Below, piece after piece: positions 1 through 7,076 of a DNA stretch of 15,800 bases. Below the pieces are notes generated by a model. It did no database searches, was not told the origin of the DNA, and saw only the letters and a list, made by a program, of their open reading frames with translations. A program made the position numbers and the translations under genes. Source of the stretch: Candidatus Gastranaerophilales bacterium (GTDB lineage: Bacteria; Cyanobacteriota; Vampirovibrionia; Gastranaerophilales; Gastranaerophilaceae). Position 1 is the first letter of the stretch; each line of letters opens with the position of its first letter. Where the stretch lies: positions 1-15,800 of the forward strand of contig CALUSZ010000106.1 in NCBI GenBank assembly GCA_944323495.1. The letters are read 5' to 3'.

Positions 1-30
1 TAAGAGCTCTTCTAATCCCCATAAAATTAT

Positions 31-58
31 TATACATCAAATCTTTTCCATGTATAAT
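31..58 (+). promoter_or_regulatory. Probable sigma70 promoter of glyS
   Basis: A perfect -10 box TATAAT lies at 53-58. TATACA (4 of 6 matches to TTGACA) lies 16 bp upstream at 31-36. The predicted transcript starts near base 65 and gives a leader of about 17 nt that contains the GGAG ribosome binding site at 70-73. The -35 match is only moderate, so the call rests mainly on the -10 box and its position. Confidence 0.5.
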
Positions 59-81
59 TAAAGAAAAATGGAGAAATATAA

Positions 82-2073
82 ATGAGTAAGTATTTATTGG
101 AAGTAGGCGTGGAGGAATTGCCGTATAAATTTATTCCAATGGCAATTTCGCAATTAAAAACAGGTTTTGAAACTTTTTTGAATAACAGTAATGTAAAATT
201 TGATAAAGTTAATGTTATGGCAACGCCGAGACGTCTTGCCGTAATTGTTGAGGGTTTGGCATCGTCTCAGCCTGATGTAGAGAAGGTTGTTAAAGGCCCG
301 GTCTCAACTGTTGCATATGACGAGAATAAAAACCTTACAAAAGCTGGTGAAGGTTTTGCAAAGAAAAATGGCGTAAGTGCTGATGATTTGTATGTAGAAG
401 ATAATTACGTTTATGCAAAAATATCTATTAAGGGTAAAAATACAAAAGATTTACTTCAGGAAAACGTTCCCGTAGTCTTTTCTAAACTCCAAGGTCCGCA
501 TTTTATGAGATGGGGAAATAATGATGTTAAATTCTCCCGTCCAATCCGCTGGGTGTTATCAATTTTGGATAATGAAGAAGTTAAAATCAGAATTATTGAT
601 AAAGATTCATCTAATTTAACAAACGGACACAGATTCTCCAAACAGAATATAGTTATCAATAACCCAGATGAATATGTGGATAAGTTACGTGACGCTTATG
701 TTATCGTTAATCAGGACGAGAGAAAACATAGAATTCTGGATATAACAAAAAAAGAAGCCGATAAATTAAATGCCGTTACAAAAATTTCTGACGATTTGCT
801 AGACGAAGTAACTTTTATCTGTGAATATCCGGTTGCTGTTGTATGTAATTTTGATGAAGAGTATCTTTCAATTCCGCAAGAAGTTGCCGTTACTGTTATG
901 GAAACTCACCAGAGGTATTTTGCGCTTTATCAAAAAGACGGAAAACTTACCAACAAATTTATTACAATAACAAATTATATCGGTAATGAATTTGAAAATA
1001 TCAAGGCCGGAAATTTGAGAGTTATTAAAGCGCGTCTTGATGATGCGGTATTCTTCTTTAAAGAAGATACTAAAAAACCGCTTGAAGCTTATGTAGAAAA
1101 CCTCAAAGGCATGACGTTCCAGAAAGGAATGGGCTCTGTCTATGATAAAACACAGAGAATCATCAAGCTTTCGGAAAAAATCTCTTCTGATATGGGAATT
1201 TCAAAACCATCAATCAAGCGTACAGCCGAGCTTTGCAAGGCTGATTTGGCAACAAATTTAGTATTTGAATTTACAGAACTTCAAGGATTTATCGGAGCTG
1301 ATTACGCAAGAGTATCCGGCGAAGAAGAAGCCGTTTGCGAAGGTATTAAAGAACATTATTTCCCTTTGAATGCCGACAGTGAAACAGCTAAAACTCCGGA
1401 AGGCCAGATTGTAGGCATTGCAGATAAGATTGATACTATTTGCGCCGTTTTTGTATCCGGTAAAAAACCTACAGGCTCTTCTGACCCGCTTGGCGTAAGA
1501 CGTGCGGCTCTCGGTATCATTAAAACAATTCTTGAACATAATCTTAAATTGGATTTGACAAAACTAATTGATGAGACGCTTGAATTATTGCCGCTTAAGG
1601 CCGATGTAAAACAGGATATAGAAGAATTTTTTGTACAAAGATTAATTATTTTCTTAAACAATGATTATTCAAAGAATGTTCTGGAATCCTGCGCAGGCGT
1701 AAATCCTTGCAGAGATTTATGCGACTATTTAGAACGCGTTAAGGTAATTTCTAAAGGAGTAGATGAAAAACTTATTGAAAATGCTAACCGCGTTTTAAGG
1801 ATTTTGAAAGAGGATAAGATAGAACAGGTTAATGAAAGTTTGTTTATAGAGCCTGCAGAAAAAGATTTGTATAAAGCCGTTCAGGGTGTAAAATTCATCG
1901 GAGATTACAAAAAGTATTTGGAAGAAATTACATCTATCAACCCTGTTGTAACAAAATTCTTTGACGATGTACTTGTAATGGATAAGGACGAGAAAATTAA
2001 GAATAATAGACTTGCACTATTGAATAGTTTGAAAAATAAGTATATAATATTAACTGATTTCTCTAAATTGTAA
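82..2073 (+). CDS. glyS: Glycyl-tRNA synthetase beta subunit
   Basis: Beta subunit of the alpha2-beta2 bacterial glycyl-tRNA synthetase, which charges tRNA-Gly with glycine in the cytoplasm. In this enzyme type the alpha subunit (GlyQ) carries the aminoacylation core and the beta subunit binds the tRNA. The 663 residues are close to the usual 680-700. The family-defining start LLEVGVEELP is at residues 5-14. An HD-like segment follows at about 385-410, then the conserved GSSDPLGVRRAALGI at about 466-480. A helical DALR-type anticodon-binding tail with the PVxxFFDDVLVM signature ends the protein. The ATG at 82 has GGAG 8 nt upstream. glyQ is not in the window, so the two subunits may be encoded apart. 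No terminator follows, so transcription may continue into the small gene 95 nt downstream. Identification is firm. Confidence 0.97.
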   Translation: MSKYLLEVGVEELPYKFIPMAISQLKTGFETFLNNSNVKFDKVNVMATPRRLAVIVEGLASSQPDVEKVVKGPVSTVAYDENKNLTKAGEGFAKKNGVSADDLYVEDNYVYAKISIKGKNTKDLLQENVPVVFSKLQGPHFMRWGNNDVKFSRPIRWVLSILDNEEVKIRIIDKDSSNLTNGHRFSKQNIVINNPDEYVDKLRDAYVIVNQDERKHRILDITKKEADKLNAVTKISDDLLDEVTFICEYPVAVVCNFDEEYLSIPQEVAVTVMETHQRYFALYQKDGKLTNKFITITNYIGNEFENIKAGNLRVIKARLDDAVFFFKEDTKKPLEAYVENLKGMTFQKGMGSVYDKTQRIIKLSEKISSDMGISKPSIKRTAELCKADLATNLVFEFTELQGFIGADYARVSGEEEAVCEGIKEHYFPLNADSETAKTPEGQIVGIADKIDTICAVFVSGKKPTGSSDPLGVRRAALGIIKTILEHNLKLDLTKLIDETLELLPLKADVKQDIEEFFVQRLIIFLNNDYSKNVLESCAGVNPCRDLCDYLERVKVISKGVDEKLIENANRVLRILKEDKIEQVNESLFIEPAEKDLYKAVQGVKFIGDYKKYLEEITSINPVVTKFFDDVLVMDKDEKIKNNRLALLNSLKNKYIILTDFSKL

Positions 2074-2168
2074 AAAATTGTAACAAGTTTCAAAAAAACA
2101 GTCAATTTTTTCCTTGAGGATACTTTAATAAAGTACAAGTGAAGGTAAGTAAAATAAAAGAGGTCGTT

Positions 2169-2465
2169 ATGTTCAACCTGAAGTTTTTAAAGTCACTCAA
2201 ACAAGCATTAGATTCAAGGACAAATCTGTTAACATTTTCAAGCGCTCAACGTGAAGCGAATGAAGATTATATAGCATCTCTGTCAAGCACAGAGTTGAAA
2301 ATCAAATCTGACGAACAAAGGCTGGAAGCAATGGTCAGACAACAATTAAAAGAAGAGTTTCCGAATATTGAAAAGAGTTCTTCTTACGACTTACTGGTTG
2401 ACGCAGTCATTCATAATTACAAGTCAAAACAGCTTCAGGCCACAGATGACGCCGAAATTAAATAG
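2169..2465 (+). CDS. Hypothetical small helical protein (98 aa)
   Basis: I do not recognise this protein. It is 98 residues, mostly charged and helix-prone, with no signal peptide, membrane segment or cysteine. It starts MFNLKFLKSLKQAL and has a central stretch rich in Glu, Arg and Gln (about residues 40-65). The ATG at 2169 is chosen over an upstream GTG at 2139 because AAGAGG ends 5 nt before it (2158-2163), while nothing comparable precedes the GTG. It lies 95 nt after glyS with no terminator between, and a strong terminator follows its stop codon, so it is probably the last gene of the glyS transcript. A separate weak promoter in the gap cannot be excluded. A cytoplasmic location is inferred only from the lack of export signals. 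Confidence 0.75.
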   Translation: MFNLKFLKSLKQALDSRTNLLTFSSAQREANEDYIASLSSTELKIKSDEQRLEAMVRQQLKEEFPNIEKSSSYDLLVDAVIHNYKSKQLQATDDAEIK

Positions 2466-2485
2466 TCATCAAGATTAATAACATT

Positions 2486-2523
2486 AAAATAACCACCCAG
2501 AATTCAGGGTGGTTATTTTTATT
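2486..2523 (+). terminator. Rho-independent terminator after the 98-aa gene
   Basis: A perfect 13-bp stem (2486-2498 pairing with 2507-2519) with an 8-nt loop is followed by a T-rich tail. The core is ACCACCC/GGGTGGT. It ends the glyS transcription unit 20 nt after the stop codon of the small gene. Confidence 0.9.
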
Positions 2524-2549
2524 TCACTAATTTGTAAATATTTGTAAAA

Positions 2550-2592
2550 TTGTCTTTCGAAAAAAGCAATTTTTAATCTTTACATGTATTAT
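2550..2592 (+). promoter_or_regulatory. Possible promoter region of the acidic HEAT-like protein gene
   Basis: TTGTCT at 2550-2555 and TTTAAT at 2572-2577 are 16 bp apart and give one moderate sigma70 candidate. An alternative -10, TATTAT at 2587-2592 preceded by TG, lacks a -35. Just upstream is a tandem 10-bp repeat, TTTGTAAATA then TTTGTAAAAT (2531-2550), one helical turn per unit. A promoter is expected here because a terminator lies upstream and the gene starts at 2629, but which boxes are used is uncertain. Confidence 0.3.
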
Positions 2593-2628
2593 AACCGATA
2601 TAGGTGTAGTTTTTGAAAGGAAGAAATT

Positions 2629-3909
2629 ATGGTTCAATCAGTAGACGGCAATTATATTAACAGACCTACTTATAATGCGGTAAAGATTAATATCAAAAAG
2701 CCGGAAGTAAACGCAGGAGATAATACAAATACGCTAGTTAACGATAATGGAATATACAATGCAGTAAATATTGATATTGACAATCCGTCTGTTAATACAA
2801 AATCTAAAAAAATATATGATTATCCGACATCTGAATGCCCTGTTACATATGATATGGCAAATATTCAGCCCGCAGCATTGCCACAGGGATTTGTTGCATA
2901 TCATACAACGAATGTGATTCTCCCCAAGATGGAAAACGAACTTGAAATAGATGGCGGTGAAGACGACCAAGAAGTAAGTTCTGAAGAAAATATTACTGCT
3001 CAAGAAGAGTCGGAAACAGTCAATGAAGAGGCTATAGAAGAACCTGAAAAAGCTGAGGAAGTTACAGAACCCGCACCGGTAGAAACTCCTGCGGTTGAAG
3101 CTAAAAACGTAGAAGTTCCGGAGGCGAATTATACAACAGTAGAGGCAGAAAAAGGCAATACTGATGACATTAACAATGATGTTAAGGTGATGGAGGCAGA
3201 AGTTAAAGAAGCTGAAATCAAAAAGCCTGAAATTATTCCTGCAGAAGATATCGTTCCTGACGTAGATATTCCGCTTGTTGTATCCAATTTAACAAGTGAT
3301 GATTTTGATACACAGGCGCTTCAGATGGAAGAGATTGCAAGAGTTTCTTTAGATAACCCTGAAAATGCAATTCCATATATTGTTCGCGACGTTTTCGGCA
3401 GTCTTATTGAAATAACCAAGAAAGATACAGTAAATCTTGCACCTCCTACAGATGCACAAATTGATGCAAGGAAAAAAGTTATGGCTAATTATTTGGCTAG
3501 AGTAAACGCCGGCCAGAATAATGCTTCCATACAGCTTCCATACAAACTGACAGAACAGGATACAGCTGTCGCAAATGAGCTTTCCCCAATGGAGCTGGCA
3601 GAAAGAAACAAAGAGTATGCTCTTTATACAATGGCAATTCTAGCTAGAGTATATACAGATGAAGTAGAAAAACAAACCGGAAATATTGTTCCAATGACAG
3701 ATATTCCAGGAACATCTGCTATAGTTGATTCTTTGAGATACAGCCAGAATGCCGGAGTTAAGATTGCAGCAATAGATGCCCTAAGACACATTCAACGACC
3801 GGAATACAAAGAAGAACTAACAACACTTTATACTCTTGCTCAAGCTGATGCTAATCCGATGGTTGCAATTGCAGCTCAAAGAGCACTCGAGTCTGTTAAT
3901 AATAACTAA
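2629..3909 (+). CDS. Acidic protein with N-terminal repeat and HEAT-like C-terminus
   Basis: Function not recognised. The 426-residue protein has three visible parts. Residues 15-28 and 43-56 are two copies of a YNAVxIxIxxPxVN repeat (9 of 14 positions identical). Residues about 105-215 are a low-complexity linker rich in Glu, Val, Ala and Pro. From about 220 to the end it is helical. Within that part, residues about 370-423 (VKIAAIDALRHIQ... and MVAIAAQRALESV) look like one or two HEAT-type repeats, which usually serve protein binding. There is no signal peptide or membrane segment. The ATG at 2629 has GAAAGGAA about 6 nt upstream. It stands alone between a terminator and a bidirectional terminator, so it is probably monocistronic. 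A scaffold or adaptor role would fit the architecture, but that is inference. Confidence 0.85.
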   Translation: MVQSVDGNYINRPTYNAVKINIKKPEVNAGDNTNTLVNDNGIYNAVNIDIDNPSVNTKSKKIYDYPTSECPVTYDMANIQPAALPQGFVAYHTTNVILPKMENELEIDGGEDDQEVSSEENITAQEESETVNEEAIEEPEKAEEVTEPAPVETPAVEAKNVEVPEANYTTVEAEKGNTDDINNDVKVMEAEVKEAEIKKPEIIPAEDIVPDVDIPLVVSNLTSDDFDTQALQMEEIARVSLDNPENAIPYIVRDVFGSLIEITKKDTVNLAPPTDAQIDARKKVMANYLARVNAGQNNASIQLPYKLTEQDTAVANELSPMELAERNKEYALYTMAILARVYTDEVEKQTGNIVPMTDIPGTSAIVDSLRYSQNAGVKIAAIDALRHIQRPEYKEELTTLYTLAQADANPMVAIAAQRALESVNNN

Positions 3910-3939
3910 TAACACCCTTTCATTACAAACACAACACAC

Positions 3940-3982
3940 AAAAAAATTCCGGAAGAATTATTAATTCTTCCGGAACTTTTTT
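3940..3982. terminator. Bidirectional terminator between convergent genes
   Basis: A perfect 14-bp inverted repeat (3947-3960 with 3962-3975, core TTCCGGAAGAATTA) is flanked by seven A on the left and six T on the right. It can therefore terminate transcription in both directions, serving the acidic-protein gene (+) and the ECF sigma operon (-). Confidence 0.93.
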
Positions 3983-3988
3983 GTTAAA

Positions 3989-4579
3989 CTATTTTTCTTC
4001 AGGGGCTTCTGCCGGCTGAACTTTTTCCGGACACGGAGGCGGGCAAAGTTTCTGGCGTTGTTCAAATCTTTGTCTGCCTTCTTTTTTCATCTGTTTTAAG
4101 ATTTTTTTCTGATCTCTTGTTAAGATTGATTCAAAATCTTTCATGTTCTGTTTTCTAATAGAATTTGCCTGTTTTTGAAGTTCCTGGATTTCTTTATCTA
4201 TTGCCGCAAGCTTTTCTTCCTGTGCCCAGGTTGCAATTCTGGACATTTTCACCATTTCTGCCTCTTTTTTCTTTGCAAAAATTTGTTCCATTACAGGCTT
4301 CATTTGTTTGTGTCCATTTAATCTGATTTCTTTAGCCTTTGCTTTCTGTTCGTCAGTCAAACCTAATTTTTGTTCAAAAGCTGCTTCACGTGCTTTTCTG
4401 ATTTTCATCATTTCTTCTTTTGAAGGACGCTGTTTTACATCTGTTTTAATACCCTCATTAACAGCAGGTGCTGTTTTTTCGGCTGTATTTGCCGCAGGTG
4501 CTGCCGTTGTTTCTTCTGCTTTTACTGCTGCTGTTGACATAAGAGTCAATGCGCATAACATAATTGCTAATTTTTTCAT
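3989..4579 (-). CDS. Periplasmic LTxxQ protein (Spy/CpxP/CnrX-like)
   Basis: Predicted exported helical protein of 196 residues. A signal peptide covers residues 1-21 (basic MKK, hydrophobic core, AVKA cleavage site), then a low-complexity Ala/Thr stretch to about 50. Two LTxxQ motifs follow, LTDEQ at 74-78 and LTRDQ at 153-157, the hallmark of the Spy/CpxP/ZraP/CnrX superfamily of periplasmic chaperones and metal sensors. The tail carries CPPPCP (Cys179 and Cys183), which could bind metal or form a disulfide. Its GAGGT Shine-Dalgarno is well placed. It lies 17 nt after the ECF sigma gene in one operon with its anti-sigma factor, so it is likely a sensor or effector of that stress response. 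The family is well supported. Whether it senses metal or misfolded protein is not visible. Confidence 0.85.
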   Translation of the reverse strand: MKKLAIMLCALTLMSTAAVKAEETTAAPAANTAEKTAPAVNEGIKTDVKQRPSKEEMMKIRKAREAAFEQKLGLTDEQKAKAKEIRLNGHKQMKPVMEQIFAKKKEAEMVKMSRIATWAQEEKLAAIDKEIQELQKQANSIRKQNMKDFESILTRDQKKILKQMKKEGRQRFEQRQKLCPPPCPEKVQPAEAPEEK

Positions 4580-4596
4580 AACTAATACCTCACTTT

Positions 4597-5094
4597 TTAT
4601 AATAAGTCTTTTAACACTTCTGCTAACTCTTTTTTAGCATTGTATACCCTTGATTTAATTGTACCAATTGGACAGTTTAGTTTCTTTGAAGCTTCTTCAT
4701 ATGTATATCCGTATATTTCGCATAACATAATAGTTTCTTTTAATTTCGGTTTTAAACCTTCTATAGCATTTATAATCCTTTTTTGTCTTTCTGATGTTAT
4801 TAGATTGTCTTCCGGATTTTTCTTTTTATCTTTTATTGATGTTAAAGTGTATTCATCAGATGTAGAATTCTGTTCATATCTGACCGACGCGGATTTGAGA
4901 TAATCCTTAGAAGCATTTTTTGCAACAGTATTCACCCAGCTCTTTAAAGAACCCCGTTCTTCATACTTTTCAGAATTTTTCCAGAGCTTTATATAAACCT
5001 CTTGTTCTATATCTTCGTTTTCTTGTTTTGTAATTAATTTTACGATATTTTTAATATTTTGTTTGTTGTTTTTGATTAGTTCGTTAAAGTTCAT
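4597..5094 (-). CDS. ECF-type RNA polymerase sigma factor
   Basis: A 165-residue sigma70-family factor of the extracytoplasmic function group, which directs RNA polymerase to stress promoters. Region 2 is at about residues 10-80 (DIEQEVYIKLWKN and GSLKSWVNTVAKNASKDYL). Region 4 is at about 110-160 with the helix-turn-helix YTYEEASKKLNCPIGTIKSRVYNAKKEL. Regions 1 and 3 are absent, as expected for ECF factors, and the length is at the short end of the group. Its ATG overlaps the stop of the anti-sigma gene by 4 nt (ATGA), so the two are translationally coupled. The Shine-Dalgarno in the upstream coding end is weak (GGTGG). The LTxxQ gene follows 17 nt downstream. It probably drives its own operon from the ECF-type promoter in front of the anti-sigma gene. 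Confidence 0.94.
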   Translation of the reverse strand: MNFNELIKNNKQNIKNIVKLITKQENEDIEQEVYIKLWKNSEKYEERGSLKSWVNTVAKNASKDYLKSASVRYEQNSTSDEYTLTSIKDKKKNPEDNLITSERQKRIINAIEGLKPKLKETIMLCEIYGYTYEEASKKLNCPIGTIKSRVYNAKKELAEVLKDLL

Positions 5095-5441
5095 TCACCC
5101 ACCATTAAGAGTCCGTAAGAATCGACAGGAAACCCTAAATCCTCGGCGGACAGTGTTTCTCCGTAGCGCAGAGTATCCATCATATCTTCATCATTTACAA
5201 CCACACCGGCTGTAAGTGATGAAAATATCAGAAGAAACATTGCGCAGGCGATTCTGAATTTCGGACGCTTTTTTTTATCTTTTGCCCGATAATATAGTTT
5301 CACTTCATCAATCAATTCAGAGACTCTGTCCATTTGCTGCTGTTCCTGCCTGCACTCTTCGCATTCCTGAAGGTGCTTTTTCAGAGTATCTTCATCGGAG
5401 AAAACAAATAAACCTTCGTATTTTGAACATTTTTTATCCAT
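5091..5441 (-). CDS. Membrane-bound ZAS-type anti-sigma factor
   Basis: A 116-residue predicted anti-sigma factor holding the adjacent ECF sigma factor at the membrane. The N-terminal cytoplasmic part carries the zinc-binding anti-sigma signature H-x3-C-x2-C (His23, Cys27, Cys30), with Cys5 as a possible fourth ligand. One membrane segment spans about residues 62-82 (FRIACAMFLLIFSSLTAGVVV), preceded by a Lys/Arg-rich patch that favours a cytoplasmic N-terminus. A tail of about 34 residues would face the periplasm. The ATG has AGAGGT 6 nt upstream. It precedes the sigma gene and overlaps it by 4 nt, whereas many systems place the sigma gene first. The periplasmic tail is short, so signal input may come from the LTxxQ protein of the same operon. 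That link is inference. Confidence 0.85.
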   Translation of the reverse strand: MDKKCSKYEGLFVFSDEDTLKKHLQECEECRQEQQQMDRVSELIDEVKLYYRAKDKKKRPKFRIACAMFLLIFSSLTAGVVVNDEDMMDTLRYGETLSAEDLGFPVDSYGLLMVGE

Positions 5442-5460
5442 TTTGTTACCTCTATATTAG

Positions 5461-5488
5461 TATAACGAAAAAGAAAACAAAATGTTCA
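5461..5488 (-). promoter_or_regulatory. Predicted ECF-type autoregulated promoter
   Basis: Reading the minus strand, TGAAC (5488-5484), a 16-nt spacer and CGTTATA (5467-5461) lie upstream of the anti-sigma gene. A GAAC-type -35 and a CGT-type -10 at 16-17 nt spacing are the general form of ECF promoters, many of which are autoregulated. An overlapping TATACT (5464-5459) could serve as a sigma70 -10, but its -35 position (GAACAT) is poor. The predicted start lies close before the AGAGGT ribosome binding site. Confidence 0.45.
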
Positions 5489-5508
5489 TTATTTAGTTTT
5501 GTAAAACA

Positions 5509-6855
5509 TTATTTCATTTCTGCAATATTAAACAACAATGCTCCAAATGAAGAAGCATAGTAATACTTATTATCATACTGCGGTTGTATACTATTTCTAA
5601 CTTTGGAAAAATCTAAAGAAACAGAAGACCCACGAAGCTCTGGCACATTAGTCAATATCGTACCAGACGGAATAGAACATGTTCTGCTGCCAGCACTTAT
5701 TATACAAGATATTTTAGAATACTGCCGTTCTTCTGTACTCCCCATTACTCCAACTTCATCTCGCGTTGAACTTGAAGCCTCCTGGCGAAAATCAATCGAT
5801 GTACCCGGCGTTTGTTGTATGTGTTGATAAGAACCAACTTTGAGCCATGGAGTCCATATTAAATTTGAAGCTGCAGGATAAGTAAGTTGTATCCCCCCAA
5901 AACTACCAGAAGTACTGAAGGGTGAATAATAATTAATCGTTAATCCACAAATTTCTGTTATACCGGAATCTGCCAATGTTAAATTTAAGCTTTTTAAACA
6001 ATCTACAAGTGGAACCGGATCAACAGGAGGAACAACAGGAGGATCAACAGGAGGATCAACAGGAGGATCAACAACATTATGTTTTTTACAATGTTCATAT
6101 GTAAATGTTCTTGAAGTACCAAGATTATTGTCTACAGCAGCAGCACCGTCTGCGATTTCAAGATTAGTTTTACGCAAATTTTTACGTGTCTCAAGATATA
6201 TTTTTCCCATGGCATCAGCAGGACTTACACTTCCATCAGCTGCAATCATAAATTTGAAAATATCCGGAGCTGTACAGTTATTGCGGTCATAAATACAACT
6301 TTCATCTCCAGCATTTCCATCGTTATTTGATGCATTTATATCAACATAAACATCCATCTGAAATTCTGCCAAAACTCCATCAGAGCTTGACGCAACCGCT
6401 GGAACTATTCGCCAGCGCATACCATTCTTTGTAATAAATGAAACATTCGCGAAGTCATTAGTATAATCTGCAGCATTAAAAACATACGCAGTATCACTAC
6501 ATTCAATATTGTCTTGTGCAACCCCGAGACTTATCCCCAAAAGACTACACAACTTCTTGTCACCCTGAAACATTGCATTATTATATCTGTTGTCTAGAGG
6601 TCTATTGGTATTATACAGAGGATATTGACTACAGTTAACATTATTTTCAAGATTAGAATCTTTGCATGCCGGATATAATTTTGAATCAGAGGCCAAATTT
6701 TTAACTGTCTGGCTAAGAGTATCATATACCTGCAAATATGCCGCTTTATCTTTATCCGGTGTAAACATATGAACTGCTGGAATTATTAAAGCAGAGACTA
6801 TACCAATTATACCTAATGTTATTAATACTTCCATTAAAGTAAACCCCTTTTTCAT
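5509..6855 (-). CDS. Large prepilin-like protein with proline-rich linker
   Basis: A 448-residue protein with a type IV prepilin leader (MKKG then FTLMEV), expected to be cut after Gly4 and methylated on Phe5 by prepilin peptidase. A hydrophobic helix (residues 5-28) inserts in the inner membrane or packs into a pilus or pseudopilus core. Residues about 30-258 form a Cys-containing globular domain. Residues 261-283 are a VDPP-repeat linker. Residues about 284-448 form a second domain rich in Ser, Thr and aromatics. There are eleven Cys in the protein. It is much longer than a typical 130-200 aa major pilin, so a minor pilin or surface-exposed pseudopilin is more likely. The start at 6855 is chosen over an upstream in-frame one (6906) because AAAGAGGT precedes it and the leader is then canonical. 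No assembly genes are nearby. Its promoter is visible upstream. Confidence 0.88.
   Translation of the reverse strand: MKKGFTLMEVLITLGIIGIVSALIIPAVHMFTPDKDKAAYLQVYDTLSQTVKNLASDSKLYPACKDSNLENNVNCSQYPLYNTNRPLDNRYNNAMFQGDKKLCSLLGISLGVAQDNIECSDTAYVFNAADYTNDFANVSFITKNGMRWRIVPAVASSSDGVLAEFQMDVYVDINASNNDGNAGDESCIYDRNNCTAPDIFKFMIAADGSVSPADAMGKIYLETRKNLRKTNLEIADGAAAVDNNLGTSRTFTYEHCKKHNVVDPPVDPPVDPPVVPPVDPVPLVDCLKSLNLTLADSGITEICGLTINYYSPFSTSGSFGGIQLTYPAASNLIWTPWLKVGSYQHIQQTPGTSIDFRQEASSSTRDEVGVMGSTEERQYSKISCIISAGSRTCSIPSGTILTNVPELRGSSVSLDFSKVRNSIQPQYDNKYYYASSFGALLFNIAEMK
6011..6073 (-). repeat. 12-bp coding minisatellite (VDPP repeats)
   Basis: On the plus strand the unit GGAGGATCAACA occurs three times perfectly (6038-6049, 6050-6061, 6062-6073), preceded by the variant GGAGGAACAACA (6026-6037) and a diverged 15-bp unit (6011-6025). 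It encodes the VDPP linker of the prepilin-like protein. The unit is a multiple of three, so copy-number change would alter linker length without breaking the frame. Confidence 0.92.
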
Positions 6856-6938
6856 AAACAAACCTCTTTCTTTAAAAGCTAAATTATATAAGATTTTTTT
6901 AATCACTAATTACCATTAAATACCGTTTACTATCATTT

Positions 6939-6967
6939 AGTATACATACAAATAATATCTTTCTCAA
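6939..6967 (-). promoter_or_regulatory. Sigma70 promoter of the prepilin-like gene
   Basis: On the minus strand TTGAGA (6967-6962, 5 of 6 matches), a 17-bp spacer and TATACT (6944-6939, 5 of 6) form a strong sigma70 promoter. It gives a leader of about 77 nt before the ATG at 6855. A second TATAAT at 6888-6883 lies nearer the gene but lacks a convincing -35. Confidence 0.65.
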
Positions 6968-7040
6968 ATCTAGCCATAAATATTTTACAAAACTTAATCT
7001 AACATATAGGCTTAACGTTGAGGTCGGTGAACTTTTTGAT

Positions 7041-7070
7041 TTTACGTTCTAATCCTCTTTGTGTTATAAT
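7041..7070 (+). promoter_or_regulatory. Extended -10 promoter giving a leaderless peptidase mRNA
   Basis: TTTACG (7041-7046, 4 of 6) lies 18 bp before TATAAT (7065-7070), which carries the extended -10 element TGTTATAAT (7062-7070). Six bases separate the -10 box from the ATG at 7077, so the expected transcription start falls on the A of the start codon. Confidence 0.65.
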
Positions 7071-7076
7071 CAGGCT

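Noticed and set aside
1258..1661. Antisense open frames inside glyS, and similar ones inside the peptidase, coiled-coil and glgA genes
   Set aside because: They lie opposite well-supported genes, have no ribosome sites and encode Ser/Phe/Cys-rich sequences typical of antisense shadows.
2139..2168. Upstream GTG start giving a 108-aa version of the small protein after glyS
   Set aside because: No ribosome site precedes the GTG, whereas AAGAGG is correctly placed before ATG 2169.
5493..5508. GTTTT-GT-AAAAC palindrome after the prepilin-like gene as a terminator
   Set aside because: Only a 5-bp AT-rich stem without a T tract of its own. Too weak to call.
6011..6073. Short direct repeats as a CRISPR array
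   Set aside because: Units are 12 bp, contiguous without spacers and in frame within a coding region, so this is a coding minisatellite.
6856..6906. Start 17 codons upstream of the prepilin-like gene
   Set aside because: The canonical prepilin leader and an AGAGGT ribosome site both point to 6855. The extension would spoil the leader.
7028..7048. TGAAC...CGTT upstream of the peptidase as a second ECF promoter
   Set aside because: The spacer is 12 nt, not the 16 nt seen before the anti-sigma gene, and a better extended -10 sigma70 promoter lies just downstream.
7059..7076. TTG start six codons upstream of the M49-like gene
   Set aside because: It would place the strong TGTTATAAT -10 element inside the coding sequence and has no Shine-Dalgarno.
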